Shown here one piece after another: positions 55,842 to 64,000 of a stretch of DNA of 64,000 nt. Below the pieces are notes generated by a model. The model saw nothing but the letters and a program-made list of their open reading frames with translations. It was not told where the DNA came from and ran no database searches. Location of the stretch: positions 180-64,179 of the forward strand of contig NZ_AXAC01000028.1 of assembly GCF_000472665.1 (NCBI RefSeq). Direction: 5' to 3'. The position numbers were made by a program, and so were the translations under genes. This DNA comes from Acetobacterium malicum subsp. dehalogenans DSM 11527 (GTDB taxonomy: Bacteria > Bacillota > Clostridia > Eubacteriales > Eubacteriaceae). The stretch's first letter is position 1. Each line of letters opens with the position of its first letter.

Positions 55842-58055
55842 CTATTTGATTTTCTGCCAGAAGCCCCGGTATCGGAGGATCCGGGTGGTGTTTAAGATTG
55901 TCAGGATGGCGGCGCCGACATCGGCAAAAATAGCCAGGTACATTTCACCCATGCCAAAGAAGGTCATAGTCAGTACCGTGATCTTAATCCCCAATGCCAG
56001 AACAATGTTCTGAATCATGATCCGGCGGGTATATTTAGCAATATCCACCGACTTAACAATATCCATCGGATCATCTTTCATCAGAATGATATCGGCGGCT
56101 TCAATGGCAGCGTCTGAACCCAGAGCGCCCATGGCGATGCCAGCATCGGCCATAGCCAGAACCGGGGCATCGTTCATGCCATCGCCGACAAAGATGGTTT
56201 TACCATCCTTATTATCCGCTTTGATTCTTTCAAAGGCGGCCACCTTATCCTGCGGCAGACAATCTCCCACTACTTCATCCAGCTGCAGCTGCTTGCCGAT
56301 CTGGTTGGCGACTTGTGAATTATCGCCACTAAGCATCACTGTTTTTTTGACGCCCAGTTTCTTTAATTGCTGCAGAGCGGCAAAAGCATTTTCTTTGACC
56401 ATATCCCCCAGCACCAGATATCCGGCCAATTGATTATCGATGGCGATATACACAATGGTACCCGCTTCGTTATTTTCAGCCAGATCAACCTGATGATCCG
56501 TCAGCAGACTCTTGTTTCCAGCCAAGATCACCTGATCATCAACTTCGACCCGGGTGCCTTTGCCAGGAATTTCAGCGTAATTTTTAAGCTGGGTTTCATT
56601 CACATCCTGCTGGGCATAAGCAGTGATCGCTTTGCCGATAGGATGGTTCGAATAGTGTTCCCCAGCGGCCGCAGCCGCCAACAGCTCGGCTTCGGTAAAC
56701 CCGGCTGCCGGTGCGGTTTTAATGACCTTGAATTCACCCTGGGTCAGGGTTCCGGTTTTGTCAAAAACAAAGACATTACTTTGATAAAGGACATCCAGAT
56801 AATTTCCGCCTTTAATCAGTACCCCTTCCTTGGAGGCCCGGCCAATACCACCAAAATAACTGATCGGTATCGATAAAACAAGGGCACAGGGACAGGAGAC
56901 TACCAGAAAGATCAGACTCTGGTAAAACCAGGTTTCCCAGGACGCCCCCGGGATCAGTAACGGTGGAATGATGGCCATGGCAATAGCTGAAAAGACCACA
57001 ATGGGGGTATAGTAGTGCGAAAACTTGGTGATGAACTTTTCCGTTTTGCCTTTTTTATCACTGGCTTCCTCAATCAGATGCATAATTTTCATGGCGGTGG
57101 AATTCTCATAGTCTTTAGTAACCAACACCTTCAGAACCGCATTGCCATTAATCATTCCACTAAGGATTTCATCGCCCTTTTCAACTTTGCGGGGGTAGGA
57201 TTCCCCGGTCAGCGGGGAGGTATCCAAATGGGAAACCCCTTGTAGGATGACCCCGTCAGCGGGGATTTTTTCGCCGGGCTTGATCACCAGCACATCGCCC
57301 ACCTTAACTTGCTTAGCATCGATAAGCCTCTCACCCTCGGGGCCAATCCGGTTGGCGGTGATGGCATTAAAACTGATGGTTTCGGCAATCGATCGGCGGG
57401 CATTGTCGACGGCCCGGTCCTGGAAATATTCACCTATGCCGAAAAAGATCATGACTCCAGCTGCTTCCGGCCATTCGGTTAAAACCAGGGCACCAAAAGT
57501 AGCGATGGTCATCAGGAAATTTTCGTCAAAAATCTGGCCATGTCCGATATTTCGAAAAGCCAGCAAAATAACCCGATACCCGGCCAGCAAATAAGCACCC
57601 AGGAAAACACCAATGGTGACCATTTCCAGATTAATCGGGAGCAGTGCCTGGAAAACAAAACCCAGTATAAATAATCCGATCGCGGTGATCAGTTCTAACT
57701 TCTGGCGTTTATCCATATCGCCCAGAGCCCCTGCGTGTGAGTGCCCCGAAGGCTGCGATACCTCGCTCTGATGATGTGGATGGTCGTGACCATGTTGCCC
57801 CTCGCAACCACAGGGTTCCACTGCTAGCACCTGTTTCCGACTCTGAGAAACTATCACATGGGGTTCCAGGGAATTAACTAGTTTGACGATGGCATCATAG
57901 GTTTCATCCTGGGCGAATCCATCCCCTTCATCAATCACCAATGATCCGGTGGCCAGAGACAGACTGGCCGCTCTGACATTCGGCATTTTGCCAACCATTT
58001 TTTCAATTTTTCCGGCACAATTAGCGCAGTTGAGACCTTCTAAAAATACTTTCAT
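55842..58055 (-). CDS. Zinc/cadmium/lead-type P1B ATPase
   Basis: Metal-exporting P-type ATPase of 737 residues. N-terminal heavy-metal domain with Cys10 and Cys13 (GLNCANC), then a His/Cys-rich segment (CGCEGQHGHDHPHHQ, GHSHAG) at about 100-125. Transmembrane CPC in VVSCPCALVLS, phosphorylated aspartate in FDKTGTLTQG, SNHPIGKAI, and GDGMNDAPVLA are intact. The last membrane helix has DVGAAILTILN, the P1B-2 pattern for Zn, Cd and Pb. It follows the ArsR-type sensor by 24 bases, so the pair is a metal-resistance operon like cadCA. Confidence 0.92.
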   Translation of the reverse strand: MKVFLEGLNCANCAGKIEKMVGKMPNVRAASLSLATGSLVIDEGDGFAQDETYDAIVKLVNSLEPHVIVSQSRKQVLAVEPCGCEGQHGHDHPHHQSEVSQPSGHSHAGALGDMDKRQKLELITAIGLFILGFVFQALLPINLEMVTIGVFLGAYLLAGYRVILLAFRNIGHGQIFDENFLMTIATFGALVLTEWPEAAGVMIFFGIGEYFQDRAVDNARRSIAETISFNAITANRIGPEGERLIDAKQVKVGDVLVIKPGEKIPADGVILQGVSHLDTSPLTGESYPRKVEKGDEILSGMINGNAVLKVLVTKDYENSTAMKIMHLIEEASDKKGKTEKFITKFSHYYTPIVVFSAIAMAIIPPLLIPGASWETWFYQSLIFLVVSCPCALVLSIPISYFGGIGRASKEGVLIKGGNYLDVLYQSNVFVFDKTGTLTQGEFKVIKTAPAAGFTEAELLAAAAAGEHYSNHPIGKAITAYAQQDVNETQLKNYAEIPGKGTRVEVDDQVILAGNKSLLTDHQVDLAENNEAGTIVYIAIDNQLAGYLVLGDMVKENAFAALQQLKKLGVKKTVMLSGDNSQVANQIGKQLQLDEVVGDCLPQDKVAAFERIKADNKDGKTIFVGDGMNDAPVLAMADAGIAMGALGSDAAIEAADIILMKDDPMDIVKSVDIAKYTRRIMIQNIVLALGIKITVLTMTFFGMGEMYLAIFADVGAAILTILNTTRILRYRGFWQKIK

Positions 58056-58079
58056 ACTGATAACCTCTTTTCACTACAC

Positions 58080-58391
58080 CTAGTGATGACTTAAATGGGT
58101 GATGGTTAACAAAACAATCACTTCCACATGAGCATCATCCAGGTGATAAAATTTCATCTGACCGTCTTTTCGGTAACTGATGATCCGTTTATCCTTTAAA
58201 ATCCGCAATTGATGAGACACTGCCGTCCGGCTAACATCCACCAGGTTGACAATATCATTTACACACAGCTCGCCATTTTCAAACAGCGCACTAACGATTT
58301 TTATTCGGGTGGGATCCCCCAACACCTTGAAAAATTCGGCCACCTCAAATAAGGTTTCCTCGCTATGATCGTTTTTCAAAACTTTATCCAT
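58080..58391 (-). CDS. SmtB/ArsR-family zinc-type metal sensor
   Basis: 103 residues, winged helix with LGDPTRIKIVSALFENGELC and SRTAVSHQLRILKDKR. The C-terminal alpha-5 site reads Asp86-x-His88-x10-His99-x2-His102, the zinc-sensing pattern of SmtB/CzrA with histidine in place of the last glutamate. The alpha-3N site is incomplete (single Cys43), so zinc or cobalt sensing is more likely than cadmium/lead by that site. ATG follows GAGGAGAAG. Represses its own operon with the P-type ATPase. Confidence 0.92.
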   Translation of the reverse strand: MDKVLKNDHSEETLFEVAEFFKVLGDPTRIKIVSALFENGELCVNDIVNLVDVSRTAVSHQLRILKDKRIISYRKDGQMKFYHLDDAHVEVIVLLTITHLSHH

Positions 58392-58407
58392 TTCTTCTCC
58401 TCAATAT

Positions 58408-58423
58408 GTGAACACTTGCTCAC
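58408..58423. promoter_or_regulatory. ArsR/SmtB operator
   Basis: Imperfect palindrome GTGAACACTTGCTCAC, matching the TGAACA-type half-sites of SmtB-family operators. It lies directly downstream of a minus-strand TATAAT (58432-58437), so bound sensor would cover the transcription start. Confidence 0.75.
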
Positions 58424-58500
58424 TTATTAACATTATAGTAGCACATCTTTTTTCCAGAATCAAGCACTATTTTCAAGTATAATTTTAGTCTCAATAAATA

Positions 58501-58514
58501 TTGACAATTGTCAA
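58501..58514. promoter_or_regulatory. Perfect palindrome over a -35 element, before the UroD-like gene
   Basis: TTGACAATTGTCAA is a 14-base perfect palindrome whose left half is a consensus -35. A GATAAT stands 15 bases on, so the promoter spacing is poor; the palindrome may be an operator. Confidence 0.45.
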
Positions 58515-58583
58515 GAATAATGATAATTTGAACTTATATTATTTAAAGATGATTTCTATATTAAAGGATAAAGGTCGATATAA

Positions 58584-59741
58584 ATGAGTGATGCCAAACG
58601 ATTATTGGATGAACGATTGATCCGTATTGAAAAAGCAGTAAATCTGCAAAAACCAGACCGTATCCCTATTTTCGCCTTAAACGGCCCCGAGGTGGCGATC
58701 GATTATTGTGGCCGCCACCTCAAATCAGCCACCTGGAATCTGGAAATTGTCAGAGAATCCCTGCCAATTTACTATCAGGATATGAAGGTGGACGCCGCCG
58801 CCTCGGCTTTTTTACGATGCCCAGGGATGTATACAGCCATTGGATCACAGAATTTTGTTCCCAATAAGGATGGCTTTATGCAACATCCCGAGGTCTGCGG
58901 AATGCTGGCCAGCGAATATGAAGAACTGATTAAGGACCCCTTTAAAACGCTGGTGGATAAGGTCCTGCCCCGGCAATACAAGGCCTTTGATCAGCCCGGG
59001 GGGCTAGGCGGACTTAACCTGGCCAAAGGGGCCCTCAGTTATGTGCGCTATACTAAAATTCTCCGGGAAATCGATGCCCACTGCAGTGCCACAGTAGGGG
59101 TCCCAATTATTTTTGATAACATGATCGAAGCACCTTTTGATTTTTTAGCGGATCAACTTCGCAGTTTTATGGGCATCTCGGTTGATATGCATCGCTGCCC
59201 CGAGCTGGTCGAGCAGGCTTGCGAGGCACTGTTTCCGCTACTGCTGCGATGGGGGGTCACGAGCTATACCGGACCGCCGAAAAAAATTCCGGCAATCTTT
59301 ATGCCCCTGCATATGCCGTCGTTCTTAAACCCCAAACAGTTTGAGCGTTTTTACTGGCCGACCTTCTCCCGACTGGTCAACACCCTCACCGGATTGGGCT
59401 ATACGGTGACCTTGTTTATTGAAGGCAACTGGTCCAAACTATACGATTATCTGGGTAGCCTAAACCCCAACGTGGTGGGCATTTTTGAATACGGCGAAAT
59501 GAAGACCATTAAGGAAAAGGTTGGTAAGACCATGTGCATCATGGGCAACTACCCCATTGAAGCTCTGAAATCTCATTCCACCGAACAATGCATCGATATT
59601 GCCAAAAAAATGATCGCCGAAGGCGCTCCTGGAGGCGGCTATATTTTTACTACTGGCAAATCAATTCTCCGAGGCAAAGGCCTCGATCTGGAGAAACTCC
59701 AGGCGGTTCATCAGTATGTAATCGATCACGGAAAATATTAG
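58584..59741 (+). CDS. UroD-family protein, probable corrinoid-linked methyltransferase
   Basis: 385 residues of the uroporphyrinogen decarboxylase superfamily, TIM barrel. It is not haem HemE: the HemE substrate-arginine motif is absent. GPPKKIPAIFMPLHMPSFLN, the VTLFIEGNWSKLYDYL strand and the end GGGYIFTTGKSILRGKGLDL resemble the methyltransferase branch frequent in acetogens. The canonical MtaA His-x-Cys zinc motif is not seen, so the metal site would differ. AAAGG precedes the ATG. Followed 12 bases later by a 50-residue ORF. Two corrinoid-protein genes lie 3-5 kb away. Confidence 0.75.
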   Translation: MSDAKRLLDERLIRIEKAVNLQKPDRIPIFALNGPEVAIDYCGRHLKSATWNLEIVRESLPIYYQDMKVDAAASAFLRCPGMYTAIGSQNFVPNKDGFMQHPEVCGMLASEYEELIKDPFKTLVDKVLPRQYKAFDQPGGLGGLNLAKGALSYVRYTKILREIDAHCSATVGVPIIFDNMIEAPFDFLADQLRSFMGISVDMHRCPELVEQACEALFPLLLRWGVTSYTGPPKKIPAIFMPLHMPSFLNPKQFERFYWPTFSRLVNTLTGLGYTVTLFIEGNWSKLYDYLGSLNPNVVGIFEYGEMKTIKEKVGKTMCIMGNYPIEALKSHSTEQCIDIAKKMIAEGAPGGGYIFTTGKSILRGKGLDLEKLQAVHQYVIDHGKY

Positions 59742-59753
59742 CGAGGTAACGAT

Positions 59754-59906
59754 ATGGAAACAATCAAATCTGAATATCTGGACTATTTTGAAAGCTATGC
59801 GGCCCAACATCCTGAAATAACAGCTGAGGATGCAGCCATTATGGCGGATCCCTGGGACGTCAATGAGGATATGCTGTTGGGCTATGTGTTATCTTTATTA
59901 ATTTAA
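59754..59906 (+). CDS. 50-residue protein downstream of the UroD-like gene
   Basis: Small ORF, METIKSEYLDYFESYAAQHP at the start, with GAGGT seven bases before the ATG and the stop just ahead of a strong terminator. It is acidic, has aromatic residues at its start and an aliphatic C-terminus ending LLGYVLSLLI. Position 12 bases after the UroD-like gene and shared terminator show cotranscription. Not recognised; possibly a partner or small subunit of the UroD-like protein. Confidence 0.7.
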   Translation: METIKSEYLDYFESYAAQHPEITAEDAAIMADPWDVNEDMLLGYVLSLLI

Positions 59907-59933
59907 TCGGGCGGTCCTGCCATTAAAAAACGG

Positions 59934-59978
59934 CACCAAAAAAGCAGCGATGGTTGACCCATCGCTGCTTTTTTGGTG
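59934..59978. terminator. Strong bidirectional terminator
   Basis: Perfect 20-base inverted repeat with a five-base loop; core GCAGCGATGG/CCATCGCTGC flanked by A6 and T6. Ends the UroD-like operon and the endonuclease IV gene. Confidence 0.92.
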
Positions 59979-60001
59979 TTGTGATACGCACTATCAAAAC
60001 G

Positions 60002-60829
60002 TTAAAATGATCGCAATAATTCGATTTCTTTTTGATAAGCCAGGGTATCTTCCTGGGGTGTTTCCAGAAAAAAGGGCAAGTCCTTCAGCTGCGGATGGGT
60101 AACAATCTGCTTAAACGTTTCGGTTCCCAGAGTCCCCAAACCAATTTTTTGATGGCGGTCTTTGTTGCTGTTAAAGGGCATCATGCTATCATTTAAATGC
60201 AGGCATTTTAAATAGTCCAAACCGATGATCCGATCAAATTCTTCCAGTACCCCACCCAGATTTCCCACCACATCATATCCTGCGGAATAAACATGACAGG
60301 TATCCAGACAAACCCCCATTTTATCGGGTAAGTCCACCTGATCAATGATCATTTTCAATTCTTCAAAACATCTGCCAATTTCCGTTCCTTTGCCAGACAT
60401 CGTTTCCAGCACCACCGTGGTTTTCTGATCGGCCCACATTTCCTCATTAAGAATCTGGACAATCCCTGCGACGCCCTTTTCTACGCCCTGGCCGGTGTGA
60501 CTGCCGGGGTGGAAATTATAAAGTTCACAGGGCAGTTCTTCCAGCCGCAACAGATCTTCTTTAAATACCATCCGGGCAAATTCCCGGGTTTCCGGTTTGG
60601 CCGAACACATATTCAAGGTATAAGGTGCATGAGCCAACAGTGGTCCAAACCTCTGATCATCGATAATCTGCCGGAGTCCGGCCACATCCTTGGGGTCAAG
60701 GGCTTTGGCCTTGCCACCTCTGGGGTTGCGAGTAAAAAATTGGAAGGTATTCGCTTCAATTTTCACCGCCTCTTCACCAGCTTTTTTGAATCCACCGGCA
60801 ATAGACAGGTGGGGTCCGATTATTAACAT
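60002..60829 (-). CDS. nfo: Endonuclease IV
   Basis: AP endonuclease of 275 residues with three zinc ions. Motifs NFHPGSHTGQG, DTCHVYSAGYD, KCLHLNDSMMPFNSNKDRHQ and ETPQ carry the metal ligands in order. ATG follows AAGGAGAC. Single gene. With exoA 10 kb away the organism has both AP-endonuclease families. Confidence 0.93.
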   Translation of the reverse strand: MLIIGPHLSIAGGFKKAGEEAVKIEANTFQFFTRNPRGGKAKALDPKDVAGLRQIIDDQRFGPLLAHAPYTLNMCSAKPETREFARMVFKEDLLRLEELPCELYNFHPGSHTGQGVEKGVAGIVQILNEEMWADQKTTVVLETMSGKGTEIGRCFEELKMIIDQVDLPDKMGVCLDTCHVYSAGYDVVGNLGGVLEEFDRIIGLDYLKCLHLNDSMMPFNSNKDRHQKIGLGTLGTETFKQIVTHPQLKDLPFFLETPQEDTLAYQKEIELLRSF

Positions 60830-61009
60830 TTTTGTCTCCTTGTAATTTTATTTCCATTTAATATCTTTTTATGAATCTAATTTTCTTATTTATTTTTCAT
60901 TGTTCTTAATATTCTACATTTCTTATAATTAGCTTGATTATATTATCTAGATATTATAAAATGTACTTGATCTAATTTACCATAAAATTTATTTATGAAA
61001 GGAAAAAAG

Positions 61010-61537
61010 ATGAATAATTTTCTAAAAATGTCCAAAACCTTGGGGATTGTCGTTGCCATCCTGATGGTTATCCTCGGCGGTCTGATCTTTTTTGCGCCAA
61101 TGTTTGCAGCCCAAATGATTATGTGGTTTTTTATTGCCGGTCTGATAATTTACGGCGTTTTTCACATCATTGTTTTTGCCAAAAGCGAAATCAAAAATGG
61201 CTGGAGTCTGACCTCTGGTATCATGGCCGTAGTGCTGGGGGTTCTGCTGATCTTCTCCGATCCACTGTCGCGGGCCAGCACCTTGGCCTTTATGCTCGCT
61301 TTCATTGCTTTATCCACCGGAATGAACCAGATCGCCGCTTCCTCGGTGATGAAAAAGCAGGGTGCGACCGGAACCGGTTGGCTGTTGGCTTCAGGAATCA
61401 TCAACATATTTTTATCTATTTTCTTGATTTTCAATCCCTTTGTCATGCTTCTGGGTTTCGGCATCATCGCTGGGGTTTACCTGATCTTTGGTGGTATCGC
61501 CCTCTTTGCCGAAAGCATGTCGACCCGGATCGAATAA
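61010..61537 (+). CDS. HdeD/DUF308-family membrane protein
   Basis: 175 residues with six hydrophobic segments in three pairs, the HdeD pattern. FSDPLSRASTLAFMLAFIAL and NPFVMLLGFGIIAGVYLIFGG are typical. The ATG at 61010 is set by AAAGG seven bases upstream; five upstream in-frame codons overlap that site. HdeD of Escherichia coli is linked to acid stress; function here is unknown. A TTGATT/TAAAAT pair upstream may be its promoter. Confidence 0.8.
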   Translation: MNNFLKMSKTLGIVVAILMVILGGLIFFAPMFAAQMIMWFFIAGLIIYGVFHIIVFAKSEIKNGWSLTSGIMAVVLGVLLIFSDPLSRASTLAFMLAFIALSTGMNQIAASSVMKKQGATGTGWLLASGIINIFLSIFLIFNPFVMLLGFGIIAGVYLIFGGIALFAESMSTRIE

Positions 61538-61605
61538 AGAACAAATAAAGTCCGCCAACAGTCACATTGATTGACAATTGGCTGGACGTAGTTTTCACTA
61601 ACGTA

Positions 61606-61637
61606 AAGGATGTCTACTGGAGACATCCTTATTTTTT
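61606..61637. terminator. Terminator between HdeD-like gene and ZIP gene
   Basis: AAGGATGTCT/AGACATCCTT with a five-base loop, then ATTTTTTTA on the plus strand. It may also serve the convergent ZIP gene. Confidence 0.85.
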
Positions 61638-62440
61638 TATCCCAGAGCGACATCCAGAATCATCATCAGCGTAAAGCCGAACATTACGCCGATGGTGGCA
61701 ATATCCCCTTCATGACCTAATCGGGCTTCGGGAATCAGTTCTTCCGCCACCACATATATCATGGCCCCGGCGGCAAATGCCAACGCAAACGGCAGCATCG
61801 GGGCAATAAAGACCACTGCTGCCGCCCCAAGCACTGCTGCAATGGGTTCCACCATCCCTGAAAACTGACCAATGAAAAAAGCCTTACGACGGCTCATATT
61901 TTCCCGCCGCAGCGGAATTGACACCGCCGCCCCTTCGGGAAAATTCTGAAGCCCAATCCCCACCGCCAGAGATACCGCTCCGGCCAGGGTCATAGCGGGT
62001 GATCCGGAAGCCAATCCGCCGAAGGCAACCCCCACTGCCAAACCTTCGGGGATATTATGGAAGGTAATCGCCAATACCAGCAGCACACTCCGCTGCCAGG
62101 AGGTTTTGATACCCTCCCGGTGATTGGTGCCCTGATGGACATGAGGCAGAATCTTATCCACCAGCCATAGAAAAAAACCCCCGCCCAGAAAGCCCAGCGA
62201 CACAATCACATAAGCCGGCATCTGACCACCCTCAGCCATCTCAATAGCGGGAGCCAGCAATGACCAGAAGCTGGCGGCAATCATGACCCCAGCCGCAAAC
62301 CCCAGCATGGCATTTAACACCTTAATGTTAATTTCTTTGAAAAAGAAGACCAGTGATGCTCCCAGAGCCGTCACAAACCAGGTAAATAACCCAGCTAACA
62401 AAGCCAGTAAGACCGGCGGATATGCTAATAAAAATTCCAT
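61637..62440 (-). CDS. ZIP-family metal transporter (GufA-like)
   Basis: Membrane protein of 267 residues with eight hydrophobic segments. The metal-binding helices show [15 protein letters not shown] and [14 protein letters not shown], and a His-rich loop [11 protein letters not shown] sits between segments 3 and 4. The GufA branch imports zinc and other divalent metals. A zinc-type exporter operon lies 3 kb away, but the two are not cotranscribed. The start ATG at 62440 follows AAGTGG-type sequence, a weak site. Confidence 0.88.
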   Translation of the reverse strand: MEFLLAYPPVLLALLAGLFTWFVTALGASLVFFFKEINIKVLNAMLGFAAGVMIAASFWSLLAPAIEMAEGGQMPAYVIVSLGFLGGGFFLWLVDKILPHVHQGTNHREGIKTSWQRSVLLVLAITFHNIPEGLAVGVAFGGLASGSPAMTLAGAVSLAVGIGLQNFPEGAAVSIPLRRENMSRRKAFFIGQFSGMVEPIAAVLGAAAVVFIAPMLPFALAFAAGAMIYVVAEELIPEARLGHEGDIATIGVMFGFTLMMILDVALG

Positions 62441-62662
62441 TTACTTTCACCACTTCCTTTCGATGCTATTTATTAATTTAAATCATTCTAATTTATCTAT
62501 CAGTATACTATAAAAGGGAGCCAAAAATCCAATCTTTTATAAAACCAGTCCGCCAAATTTCTTGCGGTTTTTGCAAATAAACCTTGTTTATTCTGCTCCC
62601 CGCTCCTATAATTAATTTATCAGCCCGATGCGGCTGAAATAACGCTGAAGAAGGTAATAACC

Positions 62663-62935
62663 ATGAAGAAAAGCGAATTAATTACAATCTTTAACACCGT
62701 ACAGGAAAAATTTGAAGATGCCATCACCGAAGAATTTTTTCTTCAACGTCTGAAACCTTATGCTGATGAAGATGGCTTTGTCGATTACCACAAATTGGCA
62801 ATGTTTGCCCATAACGAATCTCTGGCTTCTGCGAAAGGGTTCTTTTTTGAAGTGCTTTCTGAGATTTTAGTGGATGAAGACGATGTGGTGATCGAAGACG
62901 AGCTTGACGAAACCACTGACGAAACCCCAGAATAG
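62663..62935 (+). CDS. Small acidic protein of unknown function
   Basis: 90 residues, not recognised. The first 60 residues look globular and helical (LITIFNTVQEKFEDAI, FFLQRLKPYADEDGFVDYHK); the last 25 are almost all Asp and Glu with valines. GAAGAAGG lies before the ATG. Monocistronic, followed by a terminator. The DADEDGFVD-like segment faintly recalls an EF-hand loop but lacks a complete ligand set. Confidence 0.6.
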   Translation: MKKSELITIFNTVQEKFEDAITEEFFLQRLKPYADEDGFVDYHKLAMFAHNESLASAKGFFFEVLSEILVDEDDVVIEDELDETTDETPE

Positions 62936-63000
62936 AGGCTGTATCAATCCTTTTCTTTTAATCCTTGCCCCATCGTTTGTTAAATTATAATGAATTTCTT

Positions 63001-63043
63001 AAATAGCCAGACAGAAATGCTTTTTCTGTCTGGCTATTTTTTA
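63001..63043. terminator. Bidirectional terminator before pfkA 3' end
   Basis: AAATAGCCAGACAGAAA/TTTCTGTCTGGCTATTT, 17-base perfect arms, with T-run. Ends the small acidic protein gene and pfkA. Confidence 0.9.
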
Positions 63044-63083
63044 CAACAATACAAGAACCAGATTGACAACAAAAATCCTGCCG

Positions 63084-64000
63084 TTATTCGCCAAAAGTGA
63101 CACCCAGACTTTTAGCCACGTGGATCAACTCGGAATCGACATCGACCTGTTTATTTTTTCCGATAACCGCTTCCAGCGAGGCATCGGTCATCTTCCCATC
63201 CTGGAGGGCCACCATGCTACCAAACTTGCCCTGGGCAATCAGTTCCACCGCCGCTACCCCGTAACGGGTGGATAAGAGCCGGTCATAGGCCGAGGTAATC
63301 CCCCCCCGTTGAAGATGACCCAATACCGTATTTCTGATTTCATGATCAGATATTCTGGCTTCCAGGGCCAGGGCCAACTTATTGCCGATACCTCCAAGCC
63401 GGACCGGATCCGGAGAATCATTGACGATCTTCTGAACGGTCAGTTCCCCCCCCTTTTCCATGGCGCCTTCAGATACCACGATGATGCTGAAGGGCAGGCC
63501 CCGCTGGCTGCGCTCATTCATTTTTGCGACAATGGCATCCAGCGAAAAGGGAATTTCTGGAATCAGAATAACATCAGCAGAACCAGCAATCCCAGCGTGC
63601 AGGGCAATCCAGCCGGCGTTTCGGCCCATCACTTCGAGAATCATAATCCGATGGTGCGATTCAGCCGTGGTATGGAGCTTGTCCAGGGCATCGACCACTA
63701 CATCTACCGCTGAATTAAAACCAAAGGTGACATCTGTTTTCGACAGGTCATTGTCAATGGTTTTAGGCACCCCGATGACATTAACCCCTTTCCGGGCAAA
63801 ATCCCTGGCACTGGTCAGGGTGCCGTCACCGCCCAGTACAACCAACACGTCCACCCCTTCTCTTTTCATATTTTCCACCGCCACATCCGAAACATCCTTT
63901 TTAACACACTGGCCATTTTCTTCCACCTGATAGTCAAAGAGATTATCTTTGTTCGAGCTATAAAGGATGGTCCCCCCTTTGTGGAGGATTCCCGAAACGC
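63084..64000 (-). CDS. pfkA: 6-phosphofructokinase, N-terminus beyond window edge
   Basis: Glycolytic kinase; about 305 residues are visible and the frame runs open to the right edge (GILHKGGTILYSS at the truncated end), so the first 60 or so residues are missing. GGDGTLTSA, PKTIDNDLSKTDVTFGF, MGRNAGWIALHAG and GHLQRGG are the family motifs. The residue at the ATP/PPi selector in GGDGT is Gly (ATP type), but PKTIDND has Lys where bacterial ATP enzymes have Gly; this mix occurs in group III enzymes. ATP is the more likely donor. Confidence 0.9.
   Translation of the reverse strand, partial: VSGILHKGGTILYSSNKDNLFDYQVEENGQCVKKDVSDVAVENMKREGVDVLVVLGGDGTLTSARDFARKGVNVIGVPKTIDNDLSKTDVTFGFNSAVDVVVDALDKLHTTAESHHRIMILEVMGRNAGWIALHAGIAGSADVILIPEIPFSLDAIVAKMNERSQRGLPFSIIVVSEGAMEKGGELTVQKIVNDSPDPVRLGGIGNKLALALEARISDHEIRNTVLGHLQRGGITSAYDRLLSTRYGVAAVELIAQGKFGSMVALQDGKMTDASLEAVIGKNKQVDVDSELIHVAKSLGVTFGE

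Overview
The window looks like a stretch of chromosome from an acetogenic Clostridium-class bacterium of the genus Acetobacterium or a close relative. The strongest sign is a complete electron-bifurcating lactate utilisation locus in the gene order known from Acetobacterium woodii (EtfB, EtfA, FAD-dependent lactate dehydrogenase, lactate permease, nickel-pincer lactate racemase, with a FadR-type regulator upstream). Corrinoid methyl-carrier proteins, a UroD-family methyltransferase-like protein and a formate/nitrite-type channel fit the same lifestyle. Genus is an inference from gene content; no 16S gene is present.

Layout. 1-11.9 kb (minus strand): transcription/translation block rpoB-rpoC-L7Ae-rpsL-rpsG-fusA-tuf, with tuf cut by the left edge. 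12-14.4 kb: polar amino-acid ABC transporter (binding lipoprotein, permease, ATPase) with a hairpin after the binding-protein gene. 14.5-20.4 kb: a sugar-phosphate island. A sigma54 activator carrying an HPr domain is followed by dhaM, dhaK and dhaL, with a -24/-12 promoter in front of both dhaM and dhaK; a divergent pair resembles the tetrose-phosphate isomerases EryI and EryH. 20.4-26.4 kb: uridine-kinase-like protein, exonuclease, cysteine-cluster protein, DUF3089-type lipoprotein, GNAT, PNPOx-like protein and a 550-base gap with no convincing gene. 26.5-34 kb: the lct locus. 34-41.5 kb: phosphohexomutase, ornithine carbamoyltransferase and arginine deiminase, veg, HAD phosphatase, LUD protein, prephenate dehydratase. 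41.5-45.2 kb: ileS with an Ile T-box leader. 45.3-51.5 kb: secreted protein, ECF S-component, gamma-carbonic-anhydrase-like protein, Uup-type ABC-F, exoA, murE. 51.6-55.7 kb: two corrinoid proteins, a HutC-type regulator, a DUF1638-like protein and the FNT channel. 55.8-58.4 kb: zinc/cadmium-type P-ATPase with an SmtB/ArsR sensor. 58.5-64 kb: UroD-like protein plus an unlisted 50-residue ORF, endonuclease IV, HdeD-like protein, ZIP transporter, small acidic protein, and pfkA cut by the right edge.

How the genes work together. The lct genes form one module: permease brings lactate in, racemase interconverts its isomers, and LDH-Etf oxidises it to pyruvate while reducing NAD with electrons from lactate and ferredoxin. 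The dha/ery island reads as PEP-dependent phosphorylation of a ketose (dihydroxyacetone or, more likely from the isomerases, erythrulose) followed by isomerisation into central metabolism. The corrinoid region appears to hold methyl carriers whose methyl donors are not encoded beside them. All functional statements rest on reading motifs by eye; no database search was possible.
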